Source: Penicillus capitatus (lineage: Eukaryota; Chlorophyta). From it: a stretch of DNA of 64,000 nt. The position numbers and the translations under genes were made by a program. Shown here piece after piece: positions 11,206 to 23,483 of this stretch (its first letter is position 1; the number at the start of each line of letters is the position of its first letter). The stretch is taken from contig OZ287696.1 of NCBI GenBank assembly GCA_965649825.1, forward strand, positions 744,001 to 808,000, read 5' to 3'. Under the pieces are notes generated by a model that had not been told where the DNA came from, made no database searches, and saw only the letters and a program-made list of their open reading frames with translations.

Positions 11206-12326
11206 TTACACAGCCTTGTCCTTTCCTTCGACCTTTGGCTGATCAACAACAGGTCTGTTTTCTTTTGATGATGAACAGCTTGGCCACTGTTCTGCGTATC
11301 TCTTGGATTTCTTCCGTGGTTGTTTCCGTCGGCATGGCTTGGCTTGTTCCTTCATCTTCTGGTTCTCTTCTTTGAATCCGCTCTCAGATCCCTCGCAAGG
11401 CAGCACATCCTCATCGCAGTAGTCATCAGGATATTCGTATCTTAACGGTGGCTTGGGAATATATCTAAACTCAGTATCTTCTCACCATGTCTTTGGTAAA
11501 GACGGCTTACCTTCCCAGTTTTGGAGAGTATGACTCGAAATGCAGCAGGATGTGACGGTTAGAGATTTTGAATGGGCCCTCAAGGGATTGAAGCTGCTCT
11601 TGCGCCACATACTGCAGCATTCTTGGGCCGCCAAACGAACGAATGGCATCATTTTCATCTAAATGAACGCAACACAGTACTTCAACTCGAACGGTAACTG
11701 GAGATGTCACCTGGGATGATACTGTAGAATGGTTGAACAAAGTTTGTATCCATGTCCGTCACGTATTGCGGATGCCGGCAGACACGATCCCATCCATAGA
11801 TCACTCCTCTGTATCCATGAAGCCTGTGTCGAACCACCTGGGCAAAACACAAAGCCCTGCACTACAGGGATGCTTTGCCCAAGGCTGCCGTACTTGGCCA
11901 ATCGCAAAATCAATGCCTCTCGTGTTCATATGCTCCTGTCTGTTCTTCTCTGTCTCTGCTAATTGCTTGGCATAGGTCGTGTTCAGAAGCCTCAAGGCTA
12001 ACAGGGCACGTGATAGAGCCTCTTCCCCTTCATCCCTCTACCAGAAGAGATACATATGCGTTGAGATTAACATTCGGTGAGAGGACTTGGAGATTCCGAT
12101 TCGTGTGGAAACTCCATCGGACAACGTTTCGAAAGGTGACCGCATCTTGAACCGCGACCTTAGCCTCGGCCATCTCTGGACTCACGAGCTTCAGGTGTTC
12201 CTTCTTGACGCCGAAAGGAATCCGTTCATTAACGCGACTCCACCGAAGCAAACTTCGGTAACACGTGCGAACCAAGGCACGATGTGTCATCGCCAACAGC
12301 GCAGAGTGACGCCTGTCACGTCGCAA
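11206..12326 (-). CDS. YccV/HspQ-type hemimethylated-DNA-binding domain protein with LYR-like N-terminus
   Basis: C-terminal half contains the YccV/CLPF-type fold signature YRGVIYGWDRVC followed by TDMDTNFVQPFYSI and, after an intron, RVEVLCCVHLDENDAI and YVAQEQLQ. The N-terminus HRALVRTCYRSLLRWSR resembles the LYR motif of mitochondrial assembly factors. The tail is Lys/Arg/Ser-rich (KPCRRKQPRKKSKR). In plants YccV domains occur in CLPF, a Clp-protease adaptor, and in FBXO21-like proteins, so an organellar proteolysis or assembly role is plausible but inferred. At least three short introns are needed. The stop codon at 11206-11208 lies 3 bp from the TOR stop. Confidence 0.7.
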
Positions 12327-12357
12327 TGATGTCGCTTGCGGTCATTACAGACAGACA

Positions 12358-13209
12358 CTATGTTCGACGCCTCCTTCCTTTACTCCGTCTATCCGCCGTC
12401 CGATTCTCAATGGATTTACTGGGACGCACTCTGCCACCTCTTTGATGGACACTACGGTTGTTGATTTGGTTCCGGTAAGTACGTGCATCGTCACAGGGTG
12501 GATAGGCATCGATGTCGTGATCATCATCCGACGAGACGCAGTCCACATCGTCTGCTCCATAACGCCGACTGACGGGCATTGCATCAGCGGATCTATATCA
12601 ACACCATAAGTGTGTGAAATCTGAATACTGGGCAAGGAACTGTCGCTGCGTGGAATGGAAATGTGTGACCACATGATCTAGACTGCACAGTTCGCGGAGG
12701 AGATGGGATGGCTCGATATCGCCTCTCTGCTCCAAATGCGTTCTACACCACACAACACCTGCCTGAGTGGATATCACACGCAATGCGTCGAATCTGACTC
12801 GTGACTGGTCAAGATATCGATGATTTCTTGCAGTTGGTTGAAGGTGGGTCCACGTGATGTCTGATTTTGGATATGTCGGGTTCTTTGTAGGAGTCTTCGG
12901 AGATCGCCTAGGAAGAAGGAATGGTCCAGTCCAGCAAATCCTTCGTCCGGTAAGTCATTGGTAGCCTTTCCGCGTTCGAGTGGCATCTCTCGTCCGTCGC
13001 CGAGCACAACGCAGCCGAAAGGGACAGCGCACAGAGGACATCGAGGGTTCTGACGCACTCTGGCCCACTGGACGATGCAGCCAATGCTGGAAGGGAACAG
13101 AATTTGACAGGAGTGCATTGGACGAAGTGCTGGACCAGAATTGGTGGTCGCATTCGGGGATGGATGCCACGTTGCTCGCTATATCTTCCAAACAAATTGC
13201 ACACCGCAT
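12358..13209 (-). CDS. RING-finger protein (probable E3 ubiquitin ligase)
   Basis: The protein begins directly with a C3HC4 RING: CAICLEDIASNVASIPECDHQF is joined across a 48 nt intron to CIGCIVQWARVRQNPRCPLC, giving all eight zinc ligands in proper spacing. After it come FGCVVLGDGREMPLERG and a helical segment (SFFLGDLRRLLQRTRHIQN), then an acidic patch CVSSDDDHDID and a basic tail ending GRRRRT at 12358. The layout of an N-terminal RING followed by a long charged tail recalls PHRF1/Topors-like ligases. Substrate unknown. Introns of about 40-50 nt are inferred at three points. Confidence 0.75.
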
Positions 13210-13541
13210 GTTTCTCTTCGAGCAAGAATTCGGGTTATCTATCCGCGAGTACGTTTTTATCAGCTGTCACGTCAGTTGCGACAAGTACTGCGCCTAGTGA
13301 CTGCAGATACAACGAGCGACATGCGCGATAAACTCAAAGCAAAGTGCGCATGCCCACGATTTAAAGCATCCTTAGTATTCGTTCGTTATTCAGGGACAAA
13401 TGGATCGGTGTTGACACTCCAGTTCGCCAATAGAACTTGCAGATCGGGAGATCAACAGGTATAGCGTGCAAGAGATAATGCCTGTCTAAAAACAACAAAG
13501 GGGTTGTATTTGAGACAAGGTTCCTAAGAACCACACAAGTG
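13210..13541. other. Intergenic, nothing recognised
   Basis: About 330 bp between the RING gene start and the NACHT gene stop. Open frames are short and overlap; no RNA gene or repeat seen. Confidence 0.5.
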
Positions 13542-16500
13542 CTAGTGCAAATTGAAAGGACGTGGCAATTCTGGGTAGTCTTTTGCAAATAGATCCATGA
13601 TTTTAGAATGGAGTGGATAGAATGCATTTCGTGGGTATGAGCCTACGGTCTCGTATCTATCGAGGTGCGCCGTGAGCCTCAGAGTTCCGTCGCGTGCCTC
13701 CGGGCCAACAGTTACCGGCACTTCGATCAGAAGATTCAACAGGCTCTGCGCGGTGGTGTCGTTTTCGCCTCTTTCTTGAATGGCATTGTCAAAAACTCGG
13801 CGGACATCTTCGAGACCGGGCCCTTGAAATCCGTCGCCATTTTCTTCTACGTCCAAGAGCTTCCCATGACAGCCTGATTGGTGTTTGTCCTTGTTTTCGT
13901 GTTTCTTTGACGTTTCTGCTTCCGATTCTTCTGCTTCTTCCACGTCTGGCTCTGCTCTTTTGTCGAGAAGATCTTTCAAAACTTTAAGGACATCGGGGTC
14001 TTCCTCAATAAGACGTTTGAGGGCCTTCATCGCCGCCGCCGCCTGAAGACCAACGTTTTCGTCAATATGGTGGGATTCCGACTCTAGCTTCGATACTATG
14101 TCTTTTGCATTTTGGAACTCCTCTCGTGTGCGAGCGAAAAGTTTTTTCATCACCGATGTACGCTCTTCATCTTCATTCTCTTCGCATTCGAGCCATCGCT
14201 CGTAGGCATCGCTGACGTGGTGTTTGGATTTGTCGCTCTGAAGACAGGCGCAATCAAGAAGCGCATTCGTCACCAAACGCACAGCTTCAGGCTTTTCCTT
14301 GCACCAGTTCTCAAGCCATTCTACTGTATTCTTGACATCAGAATCCCAGCACCAGTTAGAGAAAAGTAAAAGCGCAGTGCCTAAGATTGAACGATCCTTA
14401 TTGTGTTCCAGGCGATGGTCTTCATTCTCTCCCAGACACCTCCAAAGCCTCAACCTGATTTCTTCTGTGCAATCCTTAAACCGAGATTTGACGTGTTTAT
14501 CTTTGCAACAATGAATGACCAATGCATTCCATATAAATGCCTTCACGACCACCAAGTCAACGCAACAATCAGCTTGTCCAACGCATTTCTGTTCAAGCAG
14601 ATTATAAAGGTCATTACAGCGGTCGCCTGGAAAGATTCTGATGAGACATTTTGCCATCTTCACACCTCGGACGATTTCCTTTCCACGCTTGTAGCGTAGT
14701 TTTTGTTTCAATTGCTCGTATACTTTTTCCCAGTGCTTGGGCGAGTACTTCAGCAATCTTACAACGTGCCCGAATCTATACTCGTCCACCAGTTTTTCGA
14801 GTCTCGATGTCTCGATGACTGAATCCAGCACTTCCGAAAATGTATTGAAGATGTTTGGGAGTTTTCGAAACGCTCTGGTTGCAATGTCCCACAGTGCAGT
14901 CGTAGGATCCGTTTTGGCAAGTATACAACTCACGGTGTCTACGAGACGAACGATCGATTCATTTTTCAGAAGTTCGTTGGTCACCGAGTCCACGGCGCCG
15001 GCTAACCATGCATTGAGGATGCGAAGCTTCAGAAGAAAATGCTGTATGCCAATCATCTCCGGGGTCTCTTTGTCCACTAACGAAATCACGTGGAGAAACG
15101 TTTGCACTTTGTTCTGTTCCGCAAGTGATTGTATCGCAAAAGAAACAGACACTCTGTATTTTCCGAGGTATCTTCCAGACTCGATCGTGGACACCACTGA
15201 GTTCCGGATCTTTTTCTCTGGACTCTGCAGGCAGTGAGCAAGGTGTCTTCCCACAAAGTACTCTTGGAATGTGTTGTGGGGAAAACGGTACTGATTTTCT
15301 CTCGTCGAAAAAAACAGTAAACCATTATGTTTCAAGATTTCCCAGACATCGCTATCCGTCGTCTGTCTTGTGACGATAAGTTGACTAATGTAGTGTTGAT
15401 CATTGCGCCATGCTTCGAATGAGATCTTTTCCAGCCAAGAGAAGATCTCTCCGCGGTCCACTTTTTCCATGTTCGGTCTTGACGAGAATCTCGCCCAGAC
15501 GTAGTTCACCATCTTCGTGATCAGAGAATACATGGATCTCTTCTGATTCTCATCATCGGGCCCCAATTCGCCTTCTCTCCACAGTGTGCATACGATATAG
15601 AGCATCATGGGGATGCGCATAATCTCTGCTATCACGGGACAACTGCCAACGGAGTCAATGAGTTTCTCTCCTTGCTCGCCATTGAGTATTTTTTGCACGT
15701 AATTCGTCTGTTGCTCCTTGTCGAAGCCCATACACTCCAACTCGCGATCGGCATATCGCCGCTCGTCGTAGAGATTATGCGGGCGACTGATGGTGAGAAG
15801 GGAGCATTCTTTACGTTTTATGTCGGAGACTATTTCTCTTGCTTCTTTGTTCCCCTCATCCAACCCGTCCAAGATGAGCAGCGTTTTTGGATTGTCGAGA
15901 TCGTCGTTGACTTGCGTCAAGAGTGTCGACGGCATTGAATTATGGCGATCGGAATACCACATATTCACAATGGTCGACGCAACTATGTCCCATTCTCTGA
16001 CATCTTCACTCGGGCGATTGAGCTTTCTCACTGGCAGCACGTACACCATTTCGAATCGATTGCCCAGTTTTCCCGTTGCCCATTTGTGTGCCACTGATTT
16101 GGCGATGCACGTCTTCCCTGTGCCAGGGTCTCCGTACAACAGCACTCTACGGATGTCTGCCGCCTGCCCCGTCTGATCTTCGAAAGGATTGAACAGATCT
16201 TCGAGAGAAATGCGTTTCAGGACTTTCTGGCTTTGGCTGCCTTGTTCCTGTGCTACACCAGCCGAACGCCTTCTCAGTTGTCTACCTCCGCTTTCGTCAT
16301 TACTGCCCAGTTCAGGTTCGTGGACACAAATGGCATGTTGCATTTTATCGACATGAAAAGGTTCACCTTGACCAATCGGCGGCGGCACCTTCACAAAACT
16401 GTTTGGCAAAAGGAGAAGAGAAGCAAACGACGCACCGTCACATTTTCGCTGTTGCAGTATCTTTCCTTCAGGTATTCAATGTTCGAGGCAATCTCGTCGA

Positions 16501-17947
16501 CGGGAATATATCCCATCTCTTGACCCACTTGGCAACACAGTCCTTGGTACCACATTCTTTTCCCCTGTTCGCGTTGCAAAACGCGGTTGCTTTCGAGCTT
16601 CTGATCGAATTTTATCCGATGTGATATGCTCTTCTTTCCTAAACTGTCAAAACGCTGCGGCAGCTCTTGCAACAAAGATTCTATGTCCGCGACGCGTTCT
16701 CCTTTTGCACGAATGCGCAGCACTTCTTCGAAAAAGACTTCAAAAACATCATCATCCTCTATCCATCCCTCCTCAAGGATACGATTCTTCGTCAGCGTCA
16801 TAAATCTCTCTTCAGCTCTCTTCTGCGCATTCTCGTTCCCGTGGATCATAATTTGCGAAAGTTCATAGAGGGCACCACAGCGCAGTATCTTCAAATCGAC
16901 CTCTCTTCTTCTTTTAGACTGAATCTCTACCACAGCATCAAGCCCCTTGAAAAATATGTCCAGTACATTGTCTCCTCCTCGCACAACCAGCACTCTCGCC
17001 GCTTCCAAATCTTGCAGCAAGCAGATTATCGAAGCGTATTGATGTGCCGGACATGTTGGGGCATTCTCTGCACTGGCATCAAGTCTCTTCTCGAGAGCAT
17101 CAGGCTCAATCGATAGATGCACAGGCTCCGTCGAGGTATGAAGCAGTAATAGGATGCCACAACAGTAACCCAGCGTCAAACAGCGTAATGCCCGGAAGAT
17201 GCAGTTGTCCGTTGTGCCAAGACGTTGGATGCTCTGCTCAATGAGAGCGAAATGGAATCGAAGTGGATAGTAATTGAATGAGTTTCGGAGCTCGATTCGC
17301 TTCTTGCTGACTTCTTTGAGAATCGAGCGCTTGTCCTCTGGATACAAACGCGTGTAACACATCTCTCGAAGGTAAAAAACAATCAGATGCAGCGCCACAA
17401 ATGTGGGTCGGTATCTCTCGAAATCCACCGCTTGCAGATCGGGATGCGGCGACAGACTCCTCATGAGCCGTATTGCCAGAGGCATCAGTAATGTATCGTC
17501 ATCGATGACCTTCCTGTGCGCAGACAGGAGTGCCTCGTGAAGCGCCTTCGCAATTTCTGGTTTGGTATCTTCATTCTCAGGTATCGCATGACGGATATCA
17601 GAGAACAGAGATCTGAGAAGGCGCTCGGCCCGGTCATTCCGTGGCTTGATCTTCGCCAGTTGTGTATACTCTATAGTGGCTTCGATGCTCCGAGTTTCCT
17701 GAGCCTTTTCTGCGAATTCTTGCAGCCATTTGAACAGAATCTTCCGCTCCTCGGAATCTTGCACTTCATTAAATGCTTGGACGAGCTTTGCTGTCGATTC
17801 AATCTTGTAATCCCAAGCGAGTCGGCGCAACAGACGGTGCTCGTAACGCTCACGCTCATAGGGACTCATCCTAGACGGTCGCCGAACAAGCGTCTGTGTT
17901 GAAGGACTTCTATCGCCAGGTGTATCGCCAGCATTTCTTGACGGCAT
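13542..17947 (-). CDS. NACHT-type STAND NTPase with unrecognised N-terminal half
   Basis: Two adjacent open frames join by a 47 nt GT-AG intron (about 16389-16435) into roughly 1,450 residues. Residues 1-504 are mostly helical (for example RRLAWDYKIESTAKLVQAF, HEALLSAHRKVIDDD) and I recognise no domain. A NACHT ATPase follows: Walker A YGDPGTGKTC near residue 590 and Walker B TLLILDGLDEG near 680, then the sensor-like LLTISRP and the winged-helix-like RFPHNTFQEYFVGRHLAH. The C-terminal third is helical, HEAT/ARM-like, ending with EEAEESEAETSKK and YPELPRPFNLH. STAND proteins are signal-responsive switches in immunity and cell death in animals, plants, fungi and bacteria. The ligand, partners and role here are unknown. 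Only one intron is needed in 4.4 kb, unlike the neighbours. Confidence 0.8.
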
Positions 17948-18117
17948 CTGCCTGGAAGGGAAGTTGTTGGAAGGAACGGTAATAGGCTAAACGTTTTCGT
18001 TTTCTTCGCGAACTGAGTAAGTTCACAGCAGAGTTCTTAACAAGAATTCTCGAAATGGTCAATTACCATTGTGTGCATTGATTTACGTCATCCTTGAGTT
18101 TGGGAGATATTCGCGCC

Positions 18118-20489
18118 ATGCGAAGCAACGAGCCACAGTGGGCCGTTCTCGAAATGGAAAACGAACCTGAAGATGCGCAGTTGTCGCCCATCTACGATTT
18201 CAACACCCGAAGGTGAAGATTGACCATCGGATGACCACGCCTTATCCATCCCTCATCCAGAAACCATTGGAAAGAATGGCGCACGTATTCGCGGAAGCAT
18301 TACACCCGTTGGGTAGAGATCCGTAAGGACAGCGTGTTGTTCTCTCTTATCCCTTGCTCTCTGTTCTGTGCAGTGATTTGGATTGTCCTCTGTTCATTGA
18401 CCATCACCTTCCTCTGTTTGTACATCTCTGCCAAAGATTTAAAGTCTTCACGTGCGGACAACCACGGCGGACAGGAGTCGCTCGGAGAATCGGCCAATTC
18501 TTTGTTTTACTCGGAGACAGGCTACAGCCCCTTCCGCCGCTTTGAAATGAACTCGGATTATCGTGACGTGCCACGCACGCAAACATCATCAAGAGGGATG
18601 GTGGCATCGGATCATGGGAAGTGCTCGGACATGGGTGGGAAGATCCTGAACTGGGGTGGTAATGCTATGGATGCCGCCGTGACGACGGCGCTTTGCATCG
18701 GCATCCGTAATCCATTCGCAAGCGGCACGGGTGGAGGAACGTTCATACTAGTTCATCTGAAGGACGGGACATCCACTGTGATCGATGCACGGGAAGTTGC
18801 GCCAGGCCATGCCACGCAAGACATGTTCGAAGGTAGAGGACAGACAGCAGATCACCCTTGTGCTCTGTCTGAGATGTCAACCAGGTCACGCTCGCCTCGA
18901 TTCAGCTTCGGGAGGACTGTCGATTGCGGTTCCGATGGAATTGTTGGGTCTTGAGATGCTGCATAAAAAGTACGGGGACTTGACATGGAAAGAAGTAGTG
19001 GAGCCCGTCATACCTCTCGCCCGAGATGGCTTCGAAGCCAATCCTGAGCTGGTGATTACTATGCAGATGAACTTTACACGCGACAACATCACCACAGTGC
19101 ACTTCTCCATAACCGTGATCTAAACTGAGATGACTGTTGCAGATGCCGGACTCGATCAAAGAGACGTTCTTTATTCTCGACGAAGGTGTTTGGCGTCTGC
19201 CAAATGTCGGGGAACGCTGCTGCAAGAGGCCAGTATTGGCAGCGACACTGGAGCGCACAATCGAAGAAGGGGTCCAGCATATGTATAACACAGAATGGGG
19301 CGATGATTTGATCAGGGACATTAATGAGCTCCCGTTTCCAGGAATCTTTGAGAAGAAAGATTTGAGGCGTTCCAGGCCCGTCGTCAAAGAGCCGATTAGG
19401 GGAAAGGTTTTCGGAATGGATGTGGTCTCTGTTCCGCCGCCCTCTTCGAGTGCGACACTGATCATGGCTCTGCAGTTTATGGAATCGTATTCCAATCATG
19501 CAAACCAGACACTCAACTATCACAGAATGGTAGATCTGCATCGACCCCTTGAACTATAACCGCCATCTGTTTCAGGTGGAGGCCATGAAGCATATGTTTG
19601 CTGTCCGTTCGCATTTTGGAGATACTGGCACGGAAAACGAGTTCCTGGATATGAACAAAGTGCTCAAAGCGATCTCGACATCATCATTTATCGAGGAACT
19701 GAGGTAAAGTCCATTGCTGTCACGATAAGCGGATACACGTAGAGTGGCATGGCAGACACATCACAACGGATTCTGGCGTCCAAGATATATATGCATACGG
19801 TGGACGCTACTATCGGACGACTGACATCCTGTTGGATAAAGGAACGTCGCAGATTGTAACGGCGGATAGATATGGCAATGCTGTGTCCATGACCACCAGC
19901 ATCAATTGGCATTTCGGATCGTTGATGATTGGAAAGAGAACTGGACTTCTATTGAACAACCACATGGACGACTTCACCACCCCTGGCGTGCTAAATCCAT
20001 CCAGCAGTGCCCAGTTCCTGAAGAACGCGAGCAATTTCATCGCTCCGGGAAGAAAGCCACTATCGTCCATGTCCCCTCTCATCTTCACAGAGAACAAGAA
20101 GCTGAAACTGGCCATCGGCGCTTCCGGAGGCTATCAAATCCTCACGGCGTTGCTGCAGGTGCTGTACAGGCATTTTCGCATGGGAACAGATCTTGAGACG
20201 GCCATCAATACCGGAAGACTTTCGTGCTACGCCGATGTTGTCTATGTGGAAGATGTTCAGAGAGGACATGCAGAATTCGATACTTCAGATGAAATCCTCC
20301 AGTTCCTCGAGAGCCTCGTCTGCAGCTCTGTGCACGTCTCCTATGTCTAAGCGAGCATGCATTTAGGGACATCACGTGCAAACGGACCAGCGTCTTTCAA
20401 GCGTCGTGGCGGTGGAGGTGACCGAAGAGGGCAAGTTTCGTGGATTTGTCGATCCGCGCAAAGATGGGACATCCGCTAGCAATGTATGA
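18118..20489 (+). CDS. GGT: Gamma-glutamyltransferase, type II membrane protein (intact copy)
   Basis: Cleaves gamma-glutamyl bonds of glutathione and transfers the glutamyl group, normally at the outer cell surface or in the vacuole. A short cytoplasmic N-terminus (MRSNEPQWAV) is joined over a 48 nt intron to a membrane anchor (FCAVIWIVLCSLTITFLCLY). Key motifs are present: DAREVAP (substrate-binding Arg), the catalytic Thr in GTSQIVTADRYGNAVS, NNHMDDF, PLSSMSP and GASGGYQILTA. Introns of about 37-52 nt are needed, one with acceptor ttcag before VEAMKHMFAVRSHFGD. The last exon ends VDPRKDGTSASNV at 20489. The catalytic Thr, Arg and Ser-Ser motifs suggest an active enzyme. Confidence 0.9.
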
Positions 20490-20845
20490 CGTTCTTGACG
20501 GCACTTAGTCGTCTACAGTCGTTTCAGCGCTTCGCGCTTTCGGACGTACATGAAATCACGTTCGATCGCTTTGTAAGCACGCTTAGAGAGAACCTCATCT
20601 ATCTAGTTTTCCTTAAATTTTTTCTTCGGACATCACACTGGAAGGTACCCTTTCCAAACTCGCAGAGAACAGCCATTTGGCAAAAAACCGCATAACGGAC
20701 GACTTCGCAAATGAATCAGGCAGCTTCATGAGACCCATTGTTCACGAAGCGTGTAATCTGGATGATGTCGTTTCACTCAGCGACGGAGACTTGATGAAGA
20801 TGCACTGTCCCTTCGATCGGCATTGTCACGCTCTCGCGTTAATGA
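18118..20845 (+). repeat. GGT tandem duplication, unit 1
   Basis: Unit 1 of a direct duplication; unit 2 is at 21113-23822. The similarity covers the whole GGT gene including introns plus about 350 bp downstream. It starts close to the GGT start codon and ends near 20845 inside the coding-like sequence GAAGATGCACTGTC. The upstream flanks are not obviously alike. Confidence 0.85.
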
Positions 20846-21112
20846 TTTTCATTTCTGTGCTTAGTTACATCGTGTCTGCCTTATTTCGCAGAGGTCCTCT
20901 CTTCCAACGGGCGCTTACTAACGGTTTACGACATCCTAGAAGCGTATTTCTCTGGCTCTGAGAGCTGGCTGACTCACCTACCGAGGGAAGTCTTGTCACA
21001 TTTAACGTATAAATAGGCGAATTCGAATCTTAGAAAGCCCCGCTCCGTAAGGTTACAGGTTACAGAGTCTTTCGCTGTACACCTCTGAAGCGCGGCTGAC
21101 GTGACAGTCGTC
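20490..21112 (+). pseudogene. Truncated copy of the gene tail that follows GGT unit 2
   Basis: Bases 20640-20845 match 23625-23822 but then diverge, so this is a cut-off copy of the unidentified reading frame that ends intact at 23944. The remainder, to 21112, holds no gene I recognise. Presumably carried along when the GGT unit was duplicated. Confidence 0.5.
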
Positions 21113-23483
21113 ATGCGTAGCAACGAATCGCAGCGGGCTGTTCTCAAAATTAAAAACGAACCCGAAGATGCGCAGTTGTCGCCCATCTACGATTTCAACA
21201 CCCGAAGGTGACGACTTGCCATCGGATAGCTACGCCTTATCTATCCCTCAAGGAACCATTGGAAAGAATGGCGCATGTATTCGCGGAAGCATTCCAACCG
21301 TTGGGTAAAGATCTGTAAGGCCAGCATGCTGTTCTTGCTTATCACTCGCTCTCTGTTCTGTGCAGTGGTCTGGATTGTCATCTGCTTTTTGACCAACACC
21401 CTCCTCTGTTTGTACATCTCTGCCAGCGATTCGAAACCTTTACGTGCAAGAAACTACGACACTGAGGACTCGTTCGGAGAATCGGCCGGGTCTTTGTTTT
21501 ACTCGGCTTCAGGCTACACCCCCTTCCACAATTTTTGTTGAACTCGGATTATCGTGACGTGCCACGCACGCAAACATCATCCAGAGGGATGGTGGCATCG
21601 GATCATGGGAAGTGCTCGGATATGGGTGGGAAGATCCTGAACTGGAATGGTAACGCTATGGATGCCGCCGTGACGACGGCGCTTTGCATCGGCATCCGTA
21701 ATCCATTCGCAAGCGGCACAGGTGGAGGGACGTTCATACTGGTCCATCTTGACAACGGGACATCCACTGTGATCGATGCACGGGAAGTTGCTCCAAAACG
21801 CGCGACTGAAGAAATGTTCAAAGGTAGAGGAAGCGACAGATCACCCCTGTTCTCTGTCCAAATTGTCATCCAGGTCACGCTCGTCTTGATTCAGCCTCGG
21901 GAGGATTGTCGATTGCGGTTCCGATGGAATTGTTGGGTCTCGAGATGCTGCACAAAAAGTACGGGAAGTTGACATGGAAGGAAGTAGTGGAGCTTGTCAT
22001 ACCTCTCGCCGAAGATGGCTTCGACGCCAATCCCGAGCTAGTGTATATGCTGCGGGAGGGCTTTACACGCTCCGGCGTCACCACAGTGCACTTCTCATAG
22101 CCGTGATCTAAACTGAGATGACCGTTGCAGATGCCGGACTCGATCAAAGAGACGTTCTTTATTCTCGACGAAGGTGTTTGGCGTCTGCCAAATGTCGGAG
22201 AACGGTGCTGCCAGAGGCCAGCATTGGCAAAGACTCTTAAGCGCACAATTAAAGAAGGGGTCGAGCATATGTATAACACAGGATGGGGCGACAAATTGAT
22301 TAGGGACATTAATGAGCTCCCGTTTCCAGGAATCTTTAAGAAGAAAGATTTGAGGCGTTCCAGGCCCGTCGTCAAGGAGCCGATCAAGGCAAAGGTCTTC
22401 GGAATGGATGTGTTGACTGTTCCGCCACCCTCTTCAGGCGCGACACTGATTATGGCGCTTAAATTTTTGGATTTGTATCACGATCATCCAAACGAGAATC
22501 TCAGCGACCACAGAATGGTAGATCTGCATCGACCCCTTGAGCTGTGGCTATCTGTTTCGGGTGGAGGCCATGAAGCATATGTTTGCTGTCCGTTCGCATT
22601 TAGGAGATCCTGGCCCGGATAATAAGTTCCTGAATCTGGACAAACTGCTCAAAAATATATTGAAAAAATCATTCGTCAAGAAACTTAAGTAAAGTCCATT
22701 GCTGTCACGATAAGCGGACACACGTAGAGTGGCATGGCAGACACATCACAACGGATTCTGGCGTCCAAGATATATATGCATACGGTGCGAAGTACCACTA
22801 TAGGCATGAGGTACTGTTGGATGAAGGAACGTCGCACATTGTTACCGCGGATAGATATGGCAATACTGTGTCCATGACCACCAGTATCAATTGGCATTTC
22901 GGATCGTTGATGATTGGAAAGAGGACTGGACTTCTATTGAACAACCACATGAACGACTTCACCACCCCTGGTGTGCTAAATCCATCCAGCAGCGCCCAGT
23001 TCCTGAAGAGCACGGACAATCTCATCGTTCGGAGAAGAAAGCCACTATCCTCCATGTCCCCTCTCGTCTTCACAGAGAACAAGAAGCTGAAACTGGCCAT
23101 CGGCGCTTCCGGAGGCTATCAAATCCTCACGGCATTGCTGCAGGTGCTGTACAGGCATTTGAGCGTGGGAACAGATCTTGAGACGGCCATCAATACCGGA
23201 AGACTTTCGTGCTACGCCGATGTTGTCTATGTGGAAGATGTTCAGAGAGGACATGCAGAATTCGATACTTCAGATGAAATCCTCCAGTTCCTCGAGAGCC
23301 TCGTCTGCAGCTCTGTGCACGTCTCCTATGTCTAAGCGAGCATGCATTTAGGGACATCACGTGCAAACGGACCAGCGTCTTTCAAGCGTCGTAGCGGTGG
23401 AGGTAACTGAAGAGGGCAAGTTTCGTGGATATGTCGATCCGCGCAAAGATGGGACATCCGCCAGCAATCTTTGCCACTGTTGA
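21113..23483 (+). pseudogene. GGT: Gamma-glutamyltransferase copy 2, broken
   Basis: Tandem copy of the GGT gene, with anchor, DAREVAP, GTSHIVTADRYGN, PLSSMSP and GASGGYQ motifs all still readable. Two lesions are visible against copy 1. First, one base is missing at about 21530 (aatttttgttgaactcgg against ccgctttgaaatgaactcgg), putting TGA in frame after the anchor segment. Second, the intron acceptor before VEAMKHMFAVRSH has changed from ttcag to ttcgg (about 22560), so that 43 nt intron should not splice and read-through shifts the frame. Most substitutions elsewhere are mild, so inactivation looks recent. A rescue by unusual splicing would need transcript evidence. Confidence 0.85.

Noticed and set aside
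16391-16409. Two overlapping genes in the NACHT region
   Set aside because: A 47 nt GT-AG phase-0 intron joins the two frames into one protein; the second frame's first codon is TTG, not a eukaryotic start.
18118-23483. Functional operon-like pair of GGT genes
   Set aside because: Each copy has its own start and introns, and the second is broken.
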